Assembly (NCBI GenBank): GCA_050251415.1
Contig: JBFWMT010000024.1
Span: 1-36,479, forward strand
Length of the DNA: 36,479 nucleotides
Origin: UBA8514 sp050251415
GTDB taxonomy: Bacteria > Bacillota > Clostridia > Lachnospirales > Anaerotignaceae
Reading direction: 5' to 3'
Shown: piece after piece, positions 1 through 7,234 of the stretch
Numbering within the stretch: position 1 is the stretch's first letter
How the letters are laid out: every line of letters begins with the position of its first letter
The notes under the pieces: generated by a model
Databases searched by the model: none
The model's input: only the letters and a program-made list of their open reading frames with translations
Told to the model about the DNA's origin: nothing
Made by a program: the position numbers and the translations under genes

Positions 1-241
1 CACGAAAAAGGGTTTTACTTGCACTGCCAAGTACAATCATGGTGGCGGTCTTTCCACTGCTAACAGGTTTGGTGCTAAATATTTGCCCAATAATCTGGTA
101 TAGGTGAGGAAGTACATTTTCCGGGGTTCTTTTGGTTGCCTCAACTACGGTTGCCGAAATCTCCCATAAAAGAATCATCCCAATAATCCAGATCAGCATG
201 GGCAGCCAGCGCTTTGATGTGATCTTTTTCCATCTGCTCAT
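1..241 (-). CDS. ABC transporter permease, NitT/TauT type (N-terminal part, runs off the window)
   Basis: This is the N-terminal end of an inner-membrane permease that should form the channel for the ATPase encoded just upstream of it. The reading frame begins MSRWKKITSKRWLPMLIWII at 241 and continues to base 1 without a stop. After a short basic N-terminus there is one hydrophobic segment (about residues 13-30), followed by TPENVLPHLYQIIGQIF, which resembles the start of SsuC/TauC-like permeases (P..lPsP..v...). I chose the ATG at 239-241 because it overlaps the ATPase stop codon (ATGA, 4 nt) and has AGGAAG just upstream. The overlap implies translational coupling. The substrate is not visible; a periplasmic-type binding protein would be expected beyond the left edge. 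Confidence 0.8.
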   Translation of the reverse strand, partial: MSRWKKITSKRWLPMLIWIIGMILLWEISATVVEATKRTPENVLPHLYQIIGQIFSTKPVSSGKTATMIVLGSASKTLFR

Positions 242-1047
242 ACACTTCCTCCTTCAAAACTATTCCGAACCTTTAATACCAGCTCGTTAAAATGCTGTGT
301 TTCTCTCATTTCAATTTTTCTAGGTCTTGGCAGATCAATATCCACTACTGCCGACAATCTTCCAGGATGAGGAGATAAGACACATACACGGTCTGAAAGG
401 AATACCGCTTCACTTATGTTATGGGTAACGAAAATAATTGTTTTATTTGTTTTCCTCCAAATTTGAAGTAAGTCTTCGTGGAGTTTTTCTTTTGTAAATT
501 CATCTAAAGCTGAAAATGGTTCATCCATCAGTAATATTTCGGGGCGAATGGAAAGCGCCCTTGCAATATTAACTCTCTGCTGCATACCACCACTTAGCTG
601 AGTGGGATAGTGGTCTGCAAATTTTGTAAGCCCTACCATTTCTAACATTTCGGCAGAACGAGCTTCCCTTTCTGCTTTTTTAAATTTCATTGTCTCCAAT
701 GGAAGTTCAATATTTTTTCTAACTGTTCGCCAATCAAAAAGCACTGCGCTTTGAAATACAATTCCAAATTTCTGTAACAGTCTTATTTCCCTTGGAAGCA
801 TTCCGTCAATATGTATACTGCCATCCGTTGGCTCTAATAAGTCTGCAATCATTCGCAACAATGTGGTTTTACCGCATCCAGATGGTCCTAAAAGAGAAAT
901 GAATTCCCCTTTGTAGATGTCAAGATTAACTCCAGTCAGTGCTTTCATGTCGTTCCCATTATTATCTTTAAATGTCATGTCTAAATCCCTGATTTTGATT
1001 TCAACACTACGGTCTTCATCTTTTATTTTTTCCATCACTTCACTCAT
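238..1047 (-). CDS. ABC transporter ATP-binding protein, NitT/TauT (SsuB/TauB-like) family
   Basis: This is the nucleotide-binding subunit of an importer for a small anion, sulfonate or heterocyclic compound. Visible motifs in order are Walker A GPSGCGKTTLL (about residue 54), the Q-loop VFQS, the signature LSGGMQQR (about 152), Walker B ILLMDEPFSALD (about 171) and the H-loop VTHNISEA. At 269 residues it has normal family length. The ATG at 1047 has GGAGG 7 nt upstream. It is the first gene of a leftward operon with the permease. A PucR-type regulator is divergently transcribed, so the cargo could be a nucleobase or a related nitrogen compound. That is inference from context; SsuB, TauB and ThiY-linked ATPases look alike. 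Confidence 0.9.
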   Translation of the reverse strand: MSEVMEKIKDEDRSVEIKIRDLDMTFKDNNGNDMKALTGVNLDIYKGEFISLLGPSGCGKTTLLRMIADLLEPTDGSIHIDGMLPREIRLLQKFGIVFQSAVLFDWRTVRKNIELPLETMKFKKAEREARSAEMLEMVGLTKFADHYPTQLSGGMQQRVNIARALSIRPEILLMDEPFSALDEFTKEKLHEDLLQIWRKTNKTIIFVTHNISEAVFLSDRVCVLSPHPGRLSAVVDIDLPRPRKIEMRETQHFNELVLKVRNSFEGGSV

Positions 1048-1095
1048 ATAATAACCTCCATTTATGCAAGAAAGAGTTTCATTCTATTTTGTACA

Positions 1096-1145
1096 TAAAA
1101 AACGACAAGGAACGGAGTTTAATAAAAGCTCCGTTGCCTTGTCGT
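1096..1145 (-). terminator. Strong terminator-like hairpin right after the ABC operon transcription start (attenuator candidate)
   Basis: On the minus strand, CCTTGTCGT/ACGACAAGG arms (1137-1145 and 1102-1110) are stacked on CTCCGTT/AACGGAG arms (1129-1135 and 1111-1117), with one bulged base at 1136 and an 11-nt loop. The stem is 16 bp and is followed by a run of T (1101-1097). It lies between the predicted promoter (1157-1186) and the ATPase start (1047), so it would terminate the ABC transcript within about 55 nt of its start unless overridden. Confidence 0.75.
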
Positions 1146-1156
1146 CTATGTTGCAC

Positions 1157-1186
1157 AGTATAACCTATTCGGTTTTTTCTTTTCAA
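1157..1186 (-). promoter_or_regulatory. Promoter of the ABC transporter operon
   Basis: On the minus strand a TTGAAA -35 (1186-1181) and a TATACT -10 (1162-1157) are separated by 18 bp. The predicted start near 1150 leaves only a few bases before the terminator hairpin. The paired palindromes lie immediately upstream of the -35, a position typical of activator binding. Confidence 0.6.
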
Positions 1187-1222
1187 TACGCTGGAGCACA
1201 ATTAATTTTGTGCTGGAGCACA
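1187..1222. promoter_or_regulatory. Paired operator-like palindromes, candidate PucR-family binding sites
   Basis: TGTGCTGGAGCACA (1209-1222) is a palindrome of 6-bp arms around GG. A degenerate second copy, TACGCTGGAGCACA, occupies 1187-1200. The shared 11-mer GCTGGAGCACA repeats at 1190 and 1212, a spacing of 22 bp or about two helical turns, so both would lie on one DNA face. They sit directly upstream of the ABC promoter -35 box. Assignment to the adjacent regulator is inference. Confidence 0.55.
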
Positions 1223-1374
1223 GTAATGTAAAAATTGATAAACTTTTTCATTACTTCAAATAATATTGCAATAAAAATACCGTTATGTTATTATTACTCA
1301 AATATAATATGCATTATTTTTAAGGAAAGAACCTGTTATGTTTTTTCACTTTACCAGTTTTAGGAGGTGTTCAT

Positions 1375-2547
1375 ATGGCAATAGAATTACACCGATTAAT
1401 AAAAGATGTTTCTCATATGGACATTACGCTTTTAGCCGGCGAAAAAGGCATGAATCATTTTGTCAGTTGGGTGCATATGGTGGAAACCAAAGAGGCAACA
1501 ACATTTCTGGAAGGTGGCGAAATTGCCTTTTCCACTGGCATTGGTTTAAACGAAAGTTTAAGTCTTTTAGAATTGGTGCAAAATGCACACAATAATAGGG
1601 CGGCAGGAATTGTAATAAATACGGGTCCTTTTATTGAAACAATTCCCCAAGAGGTGATTGATTTTGGAGATGAAAATAATTTCCCTATATTTTTGGTACC
1701 TTGGAAGGTTCATATTGCAGAAATTATGCGGATATTCTGTTATGCAATTACAAAGTCTGACCAAAAAGAATTGGAAACTGCGGCAGCGTTTAAAAATGCA
1801 ATCTTCTTTTCAAAACAAGAAGAACTTTATGTAGTGCCATTATCCCAACTGGGGTTCCATGTGAACTGGGCATACTATGTTTGTGCTATTAAGGTAGTAA
1901 CCAGCTCTGGCTACTCGCCTTCAATAAGCCAGTTGGAATCCATATGTGCAAATTTAAATAATTATCTGCTGCACAGGCAATACGATAATATTGCCATATT
2001 TTATTATGAAAACCAGATTCTTATTGTACTGGGTGATTATAAGGAAACGGACTTGGGTTCCTTTGTGGAAGATTTGCAAAAATACAGTAAAATTTATTTG
2101 TCCAAAACGGAAGAGTATTTTGTTGGTATAGGCAAACGCACTAATAGCATTCGCTGTTTATATAAAAGCTATAATCAGGCAGTTGCCATACAGAAGCTTC
2201 ATGAGAACCATCAGGTAGCGCCTTCACTTATTTCATATTCCCGTATGGGAATATATAAGCTTTTGATGGGAATTGAGGATAAAGAAGTTTTAACCGAATA
2301 TTATATGAATACAATTTTGCCATTGCATGAATACGACCAGAAAAGCGGTTCAGACCTAACCCATGTTCTGCGTTGCTATTTGGCACATGATGGAAGTGTA
2401 AACGATACTGCTGACGAACTGTACCTTCACCGAAATACTGTGAATTACAAATTAAATAAGGCTGGAGAGATTCTTAATATGAATCTCTCTAGCCTAGATG
2501 TGCGTTTGCAGTTGAAGCTGGGATTTATGATTAAAGATATGCTGTAA
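1375..2547 (+). CDS. PucR-family transcriptional regulator
   Basis: This is a cytoplasmic DNA-binding regulator of 390 residues, the normal length for the PucR/CdaR group. The N-terminal about 130 residues look like the PucR (purine catabolism) sensor domain, containing LEGGEIAFSTG and AAGIVINTG. A GGDEF-like degenerate middle domain follows (about 165-290). The C-terminus is the PucR helix-turn-helix, with VNDTADELYLHRNTVNYKL near residue 345. I chose the ATG at 1375 because AGGAGGTG precedes it by about 5 nt; a longer frame from 1338 has no such site. It is divergent from the ABC importer, which is its most likely target. Its ligand is not visible. Confidence 0.88.
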   Translation: MAIELHRLIKDVSHMDITLLAGEKGMNHFVSWVHMVETKEATTFLEGGEIAFSTGIGLNESLSLLELVQNAHNNRAAGIVINTGPFIETIPQEVIDFGDENNFPIFLVPWKVHIAEIMRIFCYAITKSDQKELETAAAFKNAIFFSKQEELYVVPLSQLGFHVNWAYYVCAIKVVTSSGYSPSISQLESICANLNNYLLHRQYDNIAIFYYENQILIVLGDYKETDLGSFVEDLQKYSKIYLSKTEEYFVGIGKRTNSIRCLYKSYNQAVAIQKLHENHQVAPSLISYSRMGIYKLLMGIEDKEVLTEYYMNTILPLHEYDQKSGSDLTHVLRCYLAHDGSVNDTADELYLHRNTVNYKLNKAGEILNMNLSSLDVRLQLKLGFMIKDML

Positions 2548-2599
2548 TCTTTTTGGTGCTATTGTTTATTTTAAATGTATAAGAAAAAGGAAGGCGTTT

Positions 2600-2633
2600 A
2601 AGCTAATGGAATTTTTATGCCATTAGCTTTTTA
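2600..2633 (+). terminator. Terminator after the PucR-family gene
   Basis: AGCTAATGG (2601-2609) and CCATTAGCT (2620-2628) form a 9-bp stem with a 10-nt loop followed by TTTTTATG. It lies between two convergent genes. The minus-strand side has only a short T run, so service to ablA is possible but weak. Confidence 0.8.
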
Positions 2634-2636
2634 TGT

Positions 2637-3917
2637 TTATCCTTCGGTTCCATTTCTAATATTTCTTCTAAGACCTTTAGGCTCAAGGGACACCTTTTCA
2701 TTATGCACAAGGCGTGAGATACCTACAGGCTTTATACTTTTATTTCCTGAACAAACTTCGCAATTACATTCTGAAGTATACTCTTCGGGTTCACTGTATG
2801 TTGTAATTACTCCTTCAAAATTTCTAAGAATTACCTTGTTTTCAGCGCTTGAAATAAGATAGTTTGGCATAACAGGAATTTTTCCGCCACCACCTGGGGC
2901 ATCTATTACAAAAGTAGGCACTGCAAAGCCAGAGGTATGGCCCCTAAGCCCTTCTATTATTTCAATACCTTTTGAAACTTTTGTTCTGAAATGCTTTATT
3001 CCCATTGAAAGGTCACATTGGTAAATATAATATGGTCTAACTCTTATTTTAACAAGCTCGTGCATTAATTTTTTCATTACATGAAGGCAGTCATTTACAC
3101 CTCGTAAAAGTACGGTCTGGTTTCCAAGAGGAATTCCCACATTTGCAAGCATTTCACATGCTTTTTTTGATTCTGGGGTAATTTCTTTTGGATGATTAAA
3201 ATGAGTATTTATCCATATAGGATGATATTTTTTCAGCATGTCTACAAGGGCTGGGGTTATTCTTTGAGGCATAACAACAGGAACCCTCGTACCTATTCTG
3301 ATGATTTCAACATGGGGTATCCTTCTTAATTTCCTAATAATTTGTTCCAAATTATCATCAGACATCATAAGTGGGTCTCCACCGGATATAAGAACATCCC
3401 TTATTACAGGATTTTTAGCAATATAGTCTATTGCTCTATCAATTTGGGACATAGGAAGAGACTGGTCGCTTTGACCTGCAAAACGTCTTCTTGTACAATG
3501 CCTACAGTACATGGCACATTTATCAGTAATAAGAAGAAGAACTCTATCTGGATAACGATGTGTAAGCCCAGGAACAGGAGAATCTGCCTCTTCATGCAGT
3601 GGATCTTCACAATCACAGCTAGAGGTTTCTAATTCAAAGGAAGTGGGGATTGCCTGCTTTCTTATTGGATCTTCAGAATCATTGGGGTTAATAAGAGAAA
3701 GATAATAGGGAGTAATGGCCATTCTTAATGTACCAAGGCATTTTCTTATACCTGTTTCTTCTTCCTCTGTAAGATTCATGTGAACCTTTAAATCGTCAAC
3801 GGTTTCTACTCTGTTTTGCATTTGCCATATCCAATTATTCCAGTCCTTGGAGCTAACATCTGCAAAAAATCTTCTATTCGTTGTATTTATCTGTTTTAAT
3901 GTTAATACATTATTCAT
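2637..3917 (-). CDS. ablA: Lysine 2,3-aminomutase (radical SAM, PLP-dependent)
   Basis: The enzyme converts L-lysine to L-beta-lysine. The radical SAM cluster motif CAMYCRHC lies near residue 134, and the PLP-lysine motif PGGGGKIPVMPNY near residue 340. Aspartates in YYIYQCDLS and TFVIDAPGG match those that bind the lysine side chain in the Clostridium subterminale enzyme, which favours lysine over glutamate as substrate. The C-terminal region with CNCEVCSG is also present. At 426 residues it matches KamA/AblA and is longer than EpmB. A good AGGAGG-like site precedes 3917. It lies about 80 nt downstream of the acetyltransferase, so the pair should make the compatible solute N-epsilon-acetyl-beta-lysine. 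A role in lysine fermentation is the alternative, but no other fermentation genes are present. Confidence 0.93.
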   Translation of the reverse strand: MNNVLTLKQINTTNRRFFADVSSKDWNNWIWQMQNRVETVDDLKVHMNLTEEEETGIRKCLGTLRMAITPYYLSLINPNDSEDPIRKQAIPTSFELETSSCDCEDPLHEEADSPVPGLTHRYPDRVLLLITDKCAMYCRHCTRRRFAGQSDQSLPMSQIDRAIDYIAKNPVIRDVLISGGDPLMMSDDNLEQIIRKLRRIPHVEIIRIGTRVPVVMPQRITPALVDMLKKYHPIWINTHFNHPKEITPESKKACEMLANVGIPLGNQTVLLRGVNDCLHVMKKLMHELVKIRVRPYYIYQCDLSMGIKHFRTKVSKGIEIIEGLRGHTSGFAVPTFVIDAPGGGGKIPVMPNYLISSAENKVILRNFEGVITTYSEPEEYTSECNCEVCSGNKSIKPVGISRLVHNEKVSLEPKGLRRNIRNGTEG

Positions 3918-3998
3918 AGAGAACCTCCTTTTGTTCTAAATCATTTTTTATAAAACAATCCTTTAGAATTGTACGTTTCTGCTGAATTTAAGGAAAAC

Positions 3999-4850
3999 TT
4001 AAATAGATTTAAACCAAATGTTCATATCTTCTATTTTTCCACCTATTTGAGTATTTTTTACAAGTATGCCGCCATAACGATATCCGCATTTAGCGAAGGT
4101 AGAGTTCATGCCAAATGAGTTTGAGCGGGCTATTGTATATGCAGTATTTATTTCATTCTTTTTCATTTCTTTTTCCATCTGTTCAAGTAAAAAATGTGAA
4201 AATTTATATCCCCTATATTCAGGCAGTATTGCAAAGTCAGTCATTTCAACATTTTTGTCTTCTAAACACATTTCGCATGAAGAAAGAGCTATAAGCTGGT
4301 CGCCATTCCATATACCAAAGTAAACAACATTATCGTTCATGGTTTCTTTTATATATTCGGGATTAAAAACGGGGAAGGGGTAGGAATCAAAAACCAGGGA
4401 ATACACTTCGGCCATTTTATTGGCATCAGATGGTTGTGCTTTTCTGAACGTGAATCCATTTGAAAGGGTGCAATCTTCTAATTGAAGTTCTGACGAACTA
4501 TTTGGATTCTTAGAAGAGGCAACATCTAAGACCTTTTTATTTTGTACACTGTCAACTTGAACACTTCTTTTATCATCTAAGAATTTTGACATAAAGATGC
4601 AATCTTCTATATTTTTATAAAAACCCAATACCGTTGCTTCAGCAACATATCCGTTTTCCAAAAAATCTTTGGAGAAAGTTTTTGGGGCCTTTGCAAATAT
4701 TTTTGTATAACCATAAGTGCAGGCCATAACATCCAATTCAGTTAGAATTTCAGGCATATCTTCGGTTGCAAGGTGCATAAGATAGATTCTATCATTTTCT
4801 GTGCCGTGTTGTATTTTAGAGTTACCTAATTTAACTATTGTATCGTACAT
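3999..4850 (-). CDS. ablB: Putative beta-lysine N-acetyltransferase
   Basis: It is predicted to acetylate the epsilon-amino group of beta-lysine using acetyl-CoA, giving the osmolyte N-epsilon-acetyl-beta-lysine. The C-terminal half carries a GNAT fold, seen as FTFRKAQPSDANKMAEVY, then FAILPEYRGYKFSHFLL (the acetyl-CoA loop region) and a final NIWFK strand. The N-terminal half is the AblB/YodP-specific extension. I chose the ATG at 4850 (283 residues) because AAGGAGGT sits 5 nt upstream; the longer frame from 4871 reads through that site. It is the first gene of the ablB-ablA operon, behind a promoter with an embedded palindrome and divergent from a BusR-like regulator. Confidence 0.88.
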   Translation of the reverse strand: MYDTIVKLGNSKIQHGTENDRIYLMHLATEDMPEILTELDVMACTYGYTKIFAKAPKTFSKDFLENGYVAEATVLGFYKNIEDCIFMSKFLDDKRSVQVDSVQNKKVLDVASSKNPNSSSELQLEDCTLSNGFTFRKAQPSDANKMAEVYSLVFDSYPFPVFNPEYIKETMNDNVVYFGIWNGDQLIALSSCEMCLEDKNVEMTDFAILPEYRGYKFSHFLLEQMEKEMKKNEINTAYTIARSNSFGMNSTFAKCGYRYGGILVKNTQIGGKIEDMNIWFKSI

Positions 4851-4881
4851 TACTACCTCCTTACTGAACACAAATTAAACT

Positions 4882-4919
4882 GACAACTTTATTATAACAT
4901 TAAGTTGTCTGTTTGTAAA
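4882..4919 (-). promoter_or_regulatory. ablB-ablA promoter with an operator palindrome over the -10 box
   Basis: On the minus strand TTTACA (4919-4914) and TATAAT (4896-4891) are 17 bp apart, a near-consensus vegetative promoter. A perfect inverted repeat, GACAACTT (4882-4889) and AAGTTGTC (4902-4909) with a 12-bp centre, brackets the -10 box. A protein bound there would block RNA polymerase, so the geometry is that of a repressor operator. Confidence 0.7.
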
Positions 4920-4998
4920 TTGTTTATTTCTTACATTTTTCTGTAATTTTTGCAAATTGGCAGTAATTAATTTTATAAAATTGTTATTTAACTCTACC

Positions 4999-5026
4999 TT
5001 GACAGCGTAGACCTTTGTGTTACAAT
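4999..5026 (+). promoter_or_regulatory. Promoter of the BusR-like regulator gene
   Basis: TTGACA (4999-5004) and TACAAT (5021-5026) are separated by 16 bp. The -10 box overlaps the in-frame ATG at 5025, so that ATG cannot be transcribed from this promoter. A weak CTT-N12-AAG match (5013-5030) has the same spacing as the inner bases of the ablB palindrome; whether it is an autoregulatory site is unclear. Confidence 0.65.
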
Positions 5027-5069
5027 GAAGTCTGTAATAATACAACTTGTTGATGAAAGAGGGATAGCA

Positions 5070-5699
5070 TTGGAGACTATAAGGAATAAAACTCCTAGGT
5101 ATATTAAAATTGCACTTGATATTGCGAAAAGAATTGACAGTCATGAATTTACAGAGGGCGCGAAGCTAAGAGGGAGATCTACGCTGGCATGTGAGTACAA
5201 TGTATCTCCAGAAACTATAAGGAGATCCGCTTCCCTTCTTGAGGATATGGACGTTATTAAAGTAAACGAAAAAAGTGGTATCCTTATTAAGTCGTCTGAA
5301 AAAGCCCGTGTTTTCATAGAAAAATTCTCGGAAAAAAATGATTTAAATGAGGCAAGATTAACACTTAAAAAATTACGTGCTGAGAAGGTAAATATTGAAA
5401 AAAGAATAGATGAAAGTATTGATATACTTCTTGAGTACACTATTGGATTAAAAAAAATTAACCTTAGTTCAAGTTATGAAATATTAGTACCTGAACAAAG
5501 CCATATACTTGGGAAAACTACTAATGAGCTACAATTTTGGCATAACACAGGTGCAACTATTACAGCTGTAAAAAGAGGAACTGAATTATTTATTTCGCCG
5601 GGACCATATATTAGTTTTTCTGTAGGGGATATTGTATATTTTGTATGTACAGAAGAAAATTTCATCAAGGTTCAAAGTTTTATAAGTAATGAGGAATGA
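5070..5699 (+). CDS. GntR-type HTH regulator with C-terminal RCK_C domain, BusR-like
   Basis: This is a predicted DNA-binding regulator of about 210 residues with three parts. A winged HTH of the GntR type (about 6-80) contains RSTLACEYNVSPETIRRSASLLE. A charged helical linker (about 85-130) is likely a coiled coil. A TrkA-C/RCK_C domain (about 135-209) contains ILGKTTNELQFW, TAVKRGTEL and FSVGDIVYFVCTEE. This is the architecture of BusR, which in lactic acid bacteria and streptococci binds c-di-AMP through RCK_C and represses glycine betaine uptake. I chose the TTG at 5070, preceded by AGAGGG at 6 nt; the upstream ATG at 5025 lies inside the promoter -10. It is divergent from ablB. Control of ablBA by c-di-AMP is inference. 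Confidence 0.82.
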   Translation: METIRNKTPRYIKIALDIAKRIDSHEFTEGAKLRGRSTLACEYNVSPETIRRSASLLEDMDVIKVNEKSGILIKSSEKARVFIEKFSEKNDLNEARLTLKKLRAEKVNIEKRIDESIDILLEYTIGLKKINLSSSYEILVPEQSHILGKTTNELQFWHNTGATITAVKRGTELFISPGPYISFSVGDIVYFVCTEENFIKVQSFISNEE

Positions 5700-5726
5700 T
5701 CTAAGGATCATTCCTCATTCTTTTTT
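5688..5726 (+). terminator. Terminator of the BusR-like gene
   Basis: A perfect 14-bp stem (5688-5701 with 5706-5719) and a 4-nt loop are followed by CTTTTTT. The left arm overlaps the stop codon. Confidence 0.9.
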
Positions 5727-5773
5727 AATATCAAGTTACTTTGTATACCAAATACCTAGAGAATTGTGTAATT

Positions 5774-6969
5774 CTAAGCGCTTATCTTTTGAATTAGTAC
5801 TGATGCATTAGTATTTATCGCTGTTCCTCCGGCTAAATTTTGAAGTCCAACCGCAGCATCACTTGTGTGGTTTCGTAAAGTTAATACATCACCTGCAGCA
5901 GCTGTGATAATTACCATTCCAGGATTAGGCTGCGTACCTGCACCTGATCCGTAGATGGCACCAGAAACGGGACCGCCGTTTTGGAATAGAGTAAATTGAT
6001 TTGGCTCCACACCGTTTGCATAAAACCAAATTGCGTAGTCACCAGCACTGCCAAGGGTTATTGTGGATGTTCCCGCTAAATGTGCAATGGTACCGACGAT
6101 AACTCCGTTGGTACTAAATAGTATAGATTCATCTACAGGAACCGTTTGAGCCCCCAAATTGTAGACATAGGCATATTCAGATAACCCGTTTGTACCTACT
6201 GGGCCGGTAGCGCCAGTTAAGCCAGTGTCACCAGCAGGGCCGGTAGCGCCAGTTAAGCCAGTGTCGCCAGCAGGGCCGGTAGCGCCAGTAGCACCAGTTA
6301 AGCTAGTGTCACCAGCAGGGCCAGTAGCTCCAGTAGCACCAATAGCACCAGCAGGGCCAGTAGCACCGGTAGCCCCAGGTTCACCAATAGCACCAGCAGG
6401 GCCGGTAGCGCCAGTAGCACCAGTTAAGCCANNNNNNNNNNNNNNNNNNNNNNNNNNNNNNNNNNNNNNNNNNNNNNNNNNNNNNNNNNNNNNNNNNNNN
6501 NNNNNNNNNNNNNNNNNNNNNNNNNNNNNNNAGTGTCACCAGCAGGGCCAGTAGCTCCAGTAGCACCAATAGCACCAGCAGGGCCAGTAGCACCGGTAGC
6601 CCCAGGTTCACCAATAGCACCAGCAGGGCCGGTAGCGCCAGTAGCACCAGTTAAGCCAGTATCACCAGCAGGGCCAGTGGGGCCAGTATCACCAGCAGGG
6701 CCAGTATCACCCGCAGGGCCAGTGGGGCCAGTTTCACCAATAGCACCAGAAGGGCCAATAGCCCCAGTAGCCCCAGTAGCTCCAGTAGCCCCGGTAGCGC
6801 CTTGCGGCCCAACACAACAATAACAACAGGATTGGTAGGGATTGGTGGTACAACCTGAATACTGCAAGCAATTTAAATAGTTGTAATTCGAGCAGTTGCC
6901 AGCTAAACAATTAGAATATCCATTGCAATTATTAGCATCATTTAATCTTTGGCATTCATTGTAATGCAT
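5774..6969 (-). CDS. Collagen-like Gly-X-Y repeat protein, BclA-like surface/spore protein (interrupted by assembly gap)
   Basis: The N-terminus starts at 6969 (AAGGAGG upstream) with about 50 residues rich in Cys, Asn and Tyr, with no clear signal peptide, followed by VGPQGATGATGATG. A long Gly-X-Y tract of GPAGDT, GATGPAG and GEPGAT triplets follows; Thr in the Y position is typical of O-glycosylated collagen-like proteins such as BclA. The C-terminal about 130 residues (from GLSEYAYVYN) form a globular beta-rich domain resembling BclA-type C-terminal domains. The two halves are in different frames only because the 100-N gap has arbitrary length: collapsing the 127-bp duplicated flank plus the Ns gives one frame of 322 residues. 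The likely location is the exosporium or spore coat. The true repeat number is unknown. Confidence 0.82.
6305..6431. repeat. 127-bp direct repeat, left copy, abutting the N gap
   Basis: This stretch is identical to 6532-6658 and ends at the last base before the Ns. It codes for Gly-X-Y triplets on the minus strand. Exact termination at the gap suggests an assembly-graph overlap rather than a natural repeat unit; 127 is not a multiple of 3 or 9, unlike the collagen triplet period. Confidence 0.9.
6432..6531. other. Assembly gap of exactly 100 N
   Basis: One hundred consecutive Ns sit within the collagen-like coding region. This is the conventional placeholder length for a gap of unknown size. 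Confidence 0.99.
6532..6658. repeat. 127-bp direct repeat, right copy, abutting the N gap
   Basis: This is an exact copy of 6305-6431, starting at the first base after the Ns. Overlapping the two copies removes 227 positions and puts both halves of the collagen-like gene in one frame. Confidence 0.9.
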
Positions 6970-6992
6970 GAAATAACCTCCTTTAAATTTTT

Positions 6993-7008
6993 AGCGCAAT
7001 TCTGCGCT
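6993..7008 (-). promoter_or_regulatory. Stem-loop in the leader of the collagen-like gene
   Basis: AGCGCA and TGCGCT form a 6-bp stem with a 4-nt loop about 25 nt upstream of the start codon. Just upstream on the minus strand, TATATATTA resembles the CATAnnnTA -10 of the late sporulation factor sigma-K with one mismatch. That would suit a spore surface protein, but no convincing -35 is visible. Confidence 0.35.
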
Positions 7009-7234
7009 TAATATATAGTATTCAGTCAAAATTGGACTTGTTCACTACTGTAAAAAGAAAAAAATGTAAGATCATTTGTAAAATATAAATTATGATATAA
7101 ATTTTTGCTGATTTTTACATTGTATTTACACTTTTTTGCTTACTGAATTAACAAAGCAGTGTTATAAATAATAATATTGAAAGTAGAAGAGCAAAAGGGA
7201 GGGAATAATTATTACAACTCAAATTTACAATAGC

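Noticed and set aside
1338..1595. 85-residue frame overlapping the start of the PucR-family gene
   Set aside because: No ribosome binding site; AGGAGGTG serves the 1375 start, and the frame overlaps a clear domain-bearing gene.
2637..3917. Lysine aminomutase as EpmB modifying EF-P (efp is at 34975)
   Set aside because: The enzyme is full-length KamA/AblA type with the C-terminal cysteine segment, is paired with ablB, and no epmA is present; EpmB is shorter.
6180..6800. CRISPR-like short repeats
   Set aside because: The periodicity is 9-18 bp with no unique spacers and codes for Gly-X-Y; it is a collagen repeat, not an array.
6225..6823. Proline-rich open frames on the plus strand opposite the collagen-like gene
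   Set aside because: They are the antisense reading of Gly-X-Y triplets, giving Pro/Val/Ala repeats; no start signal supports them.
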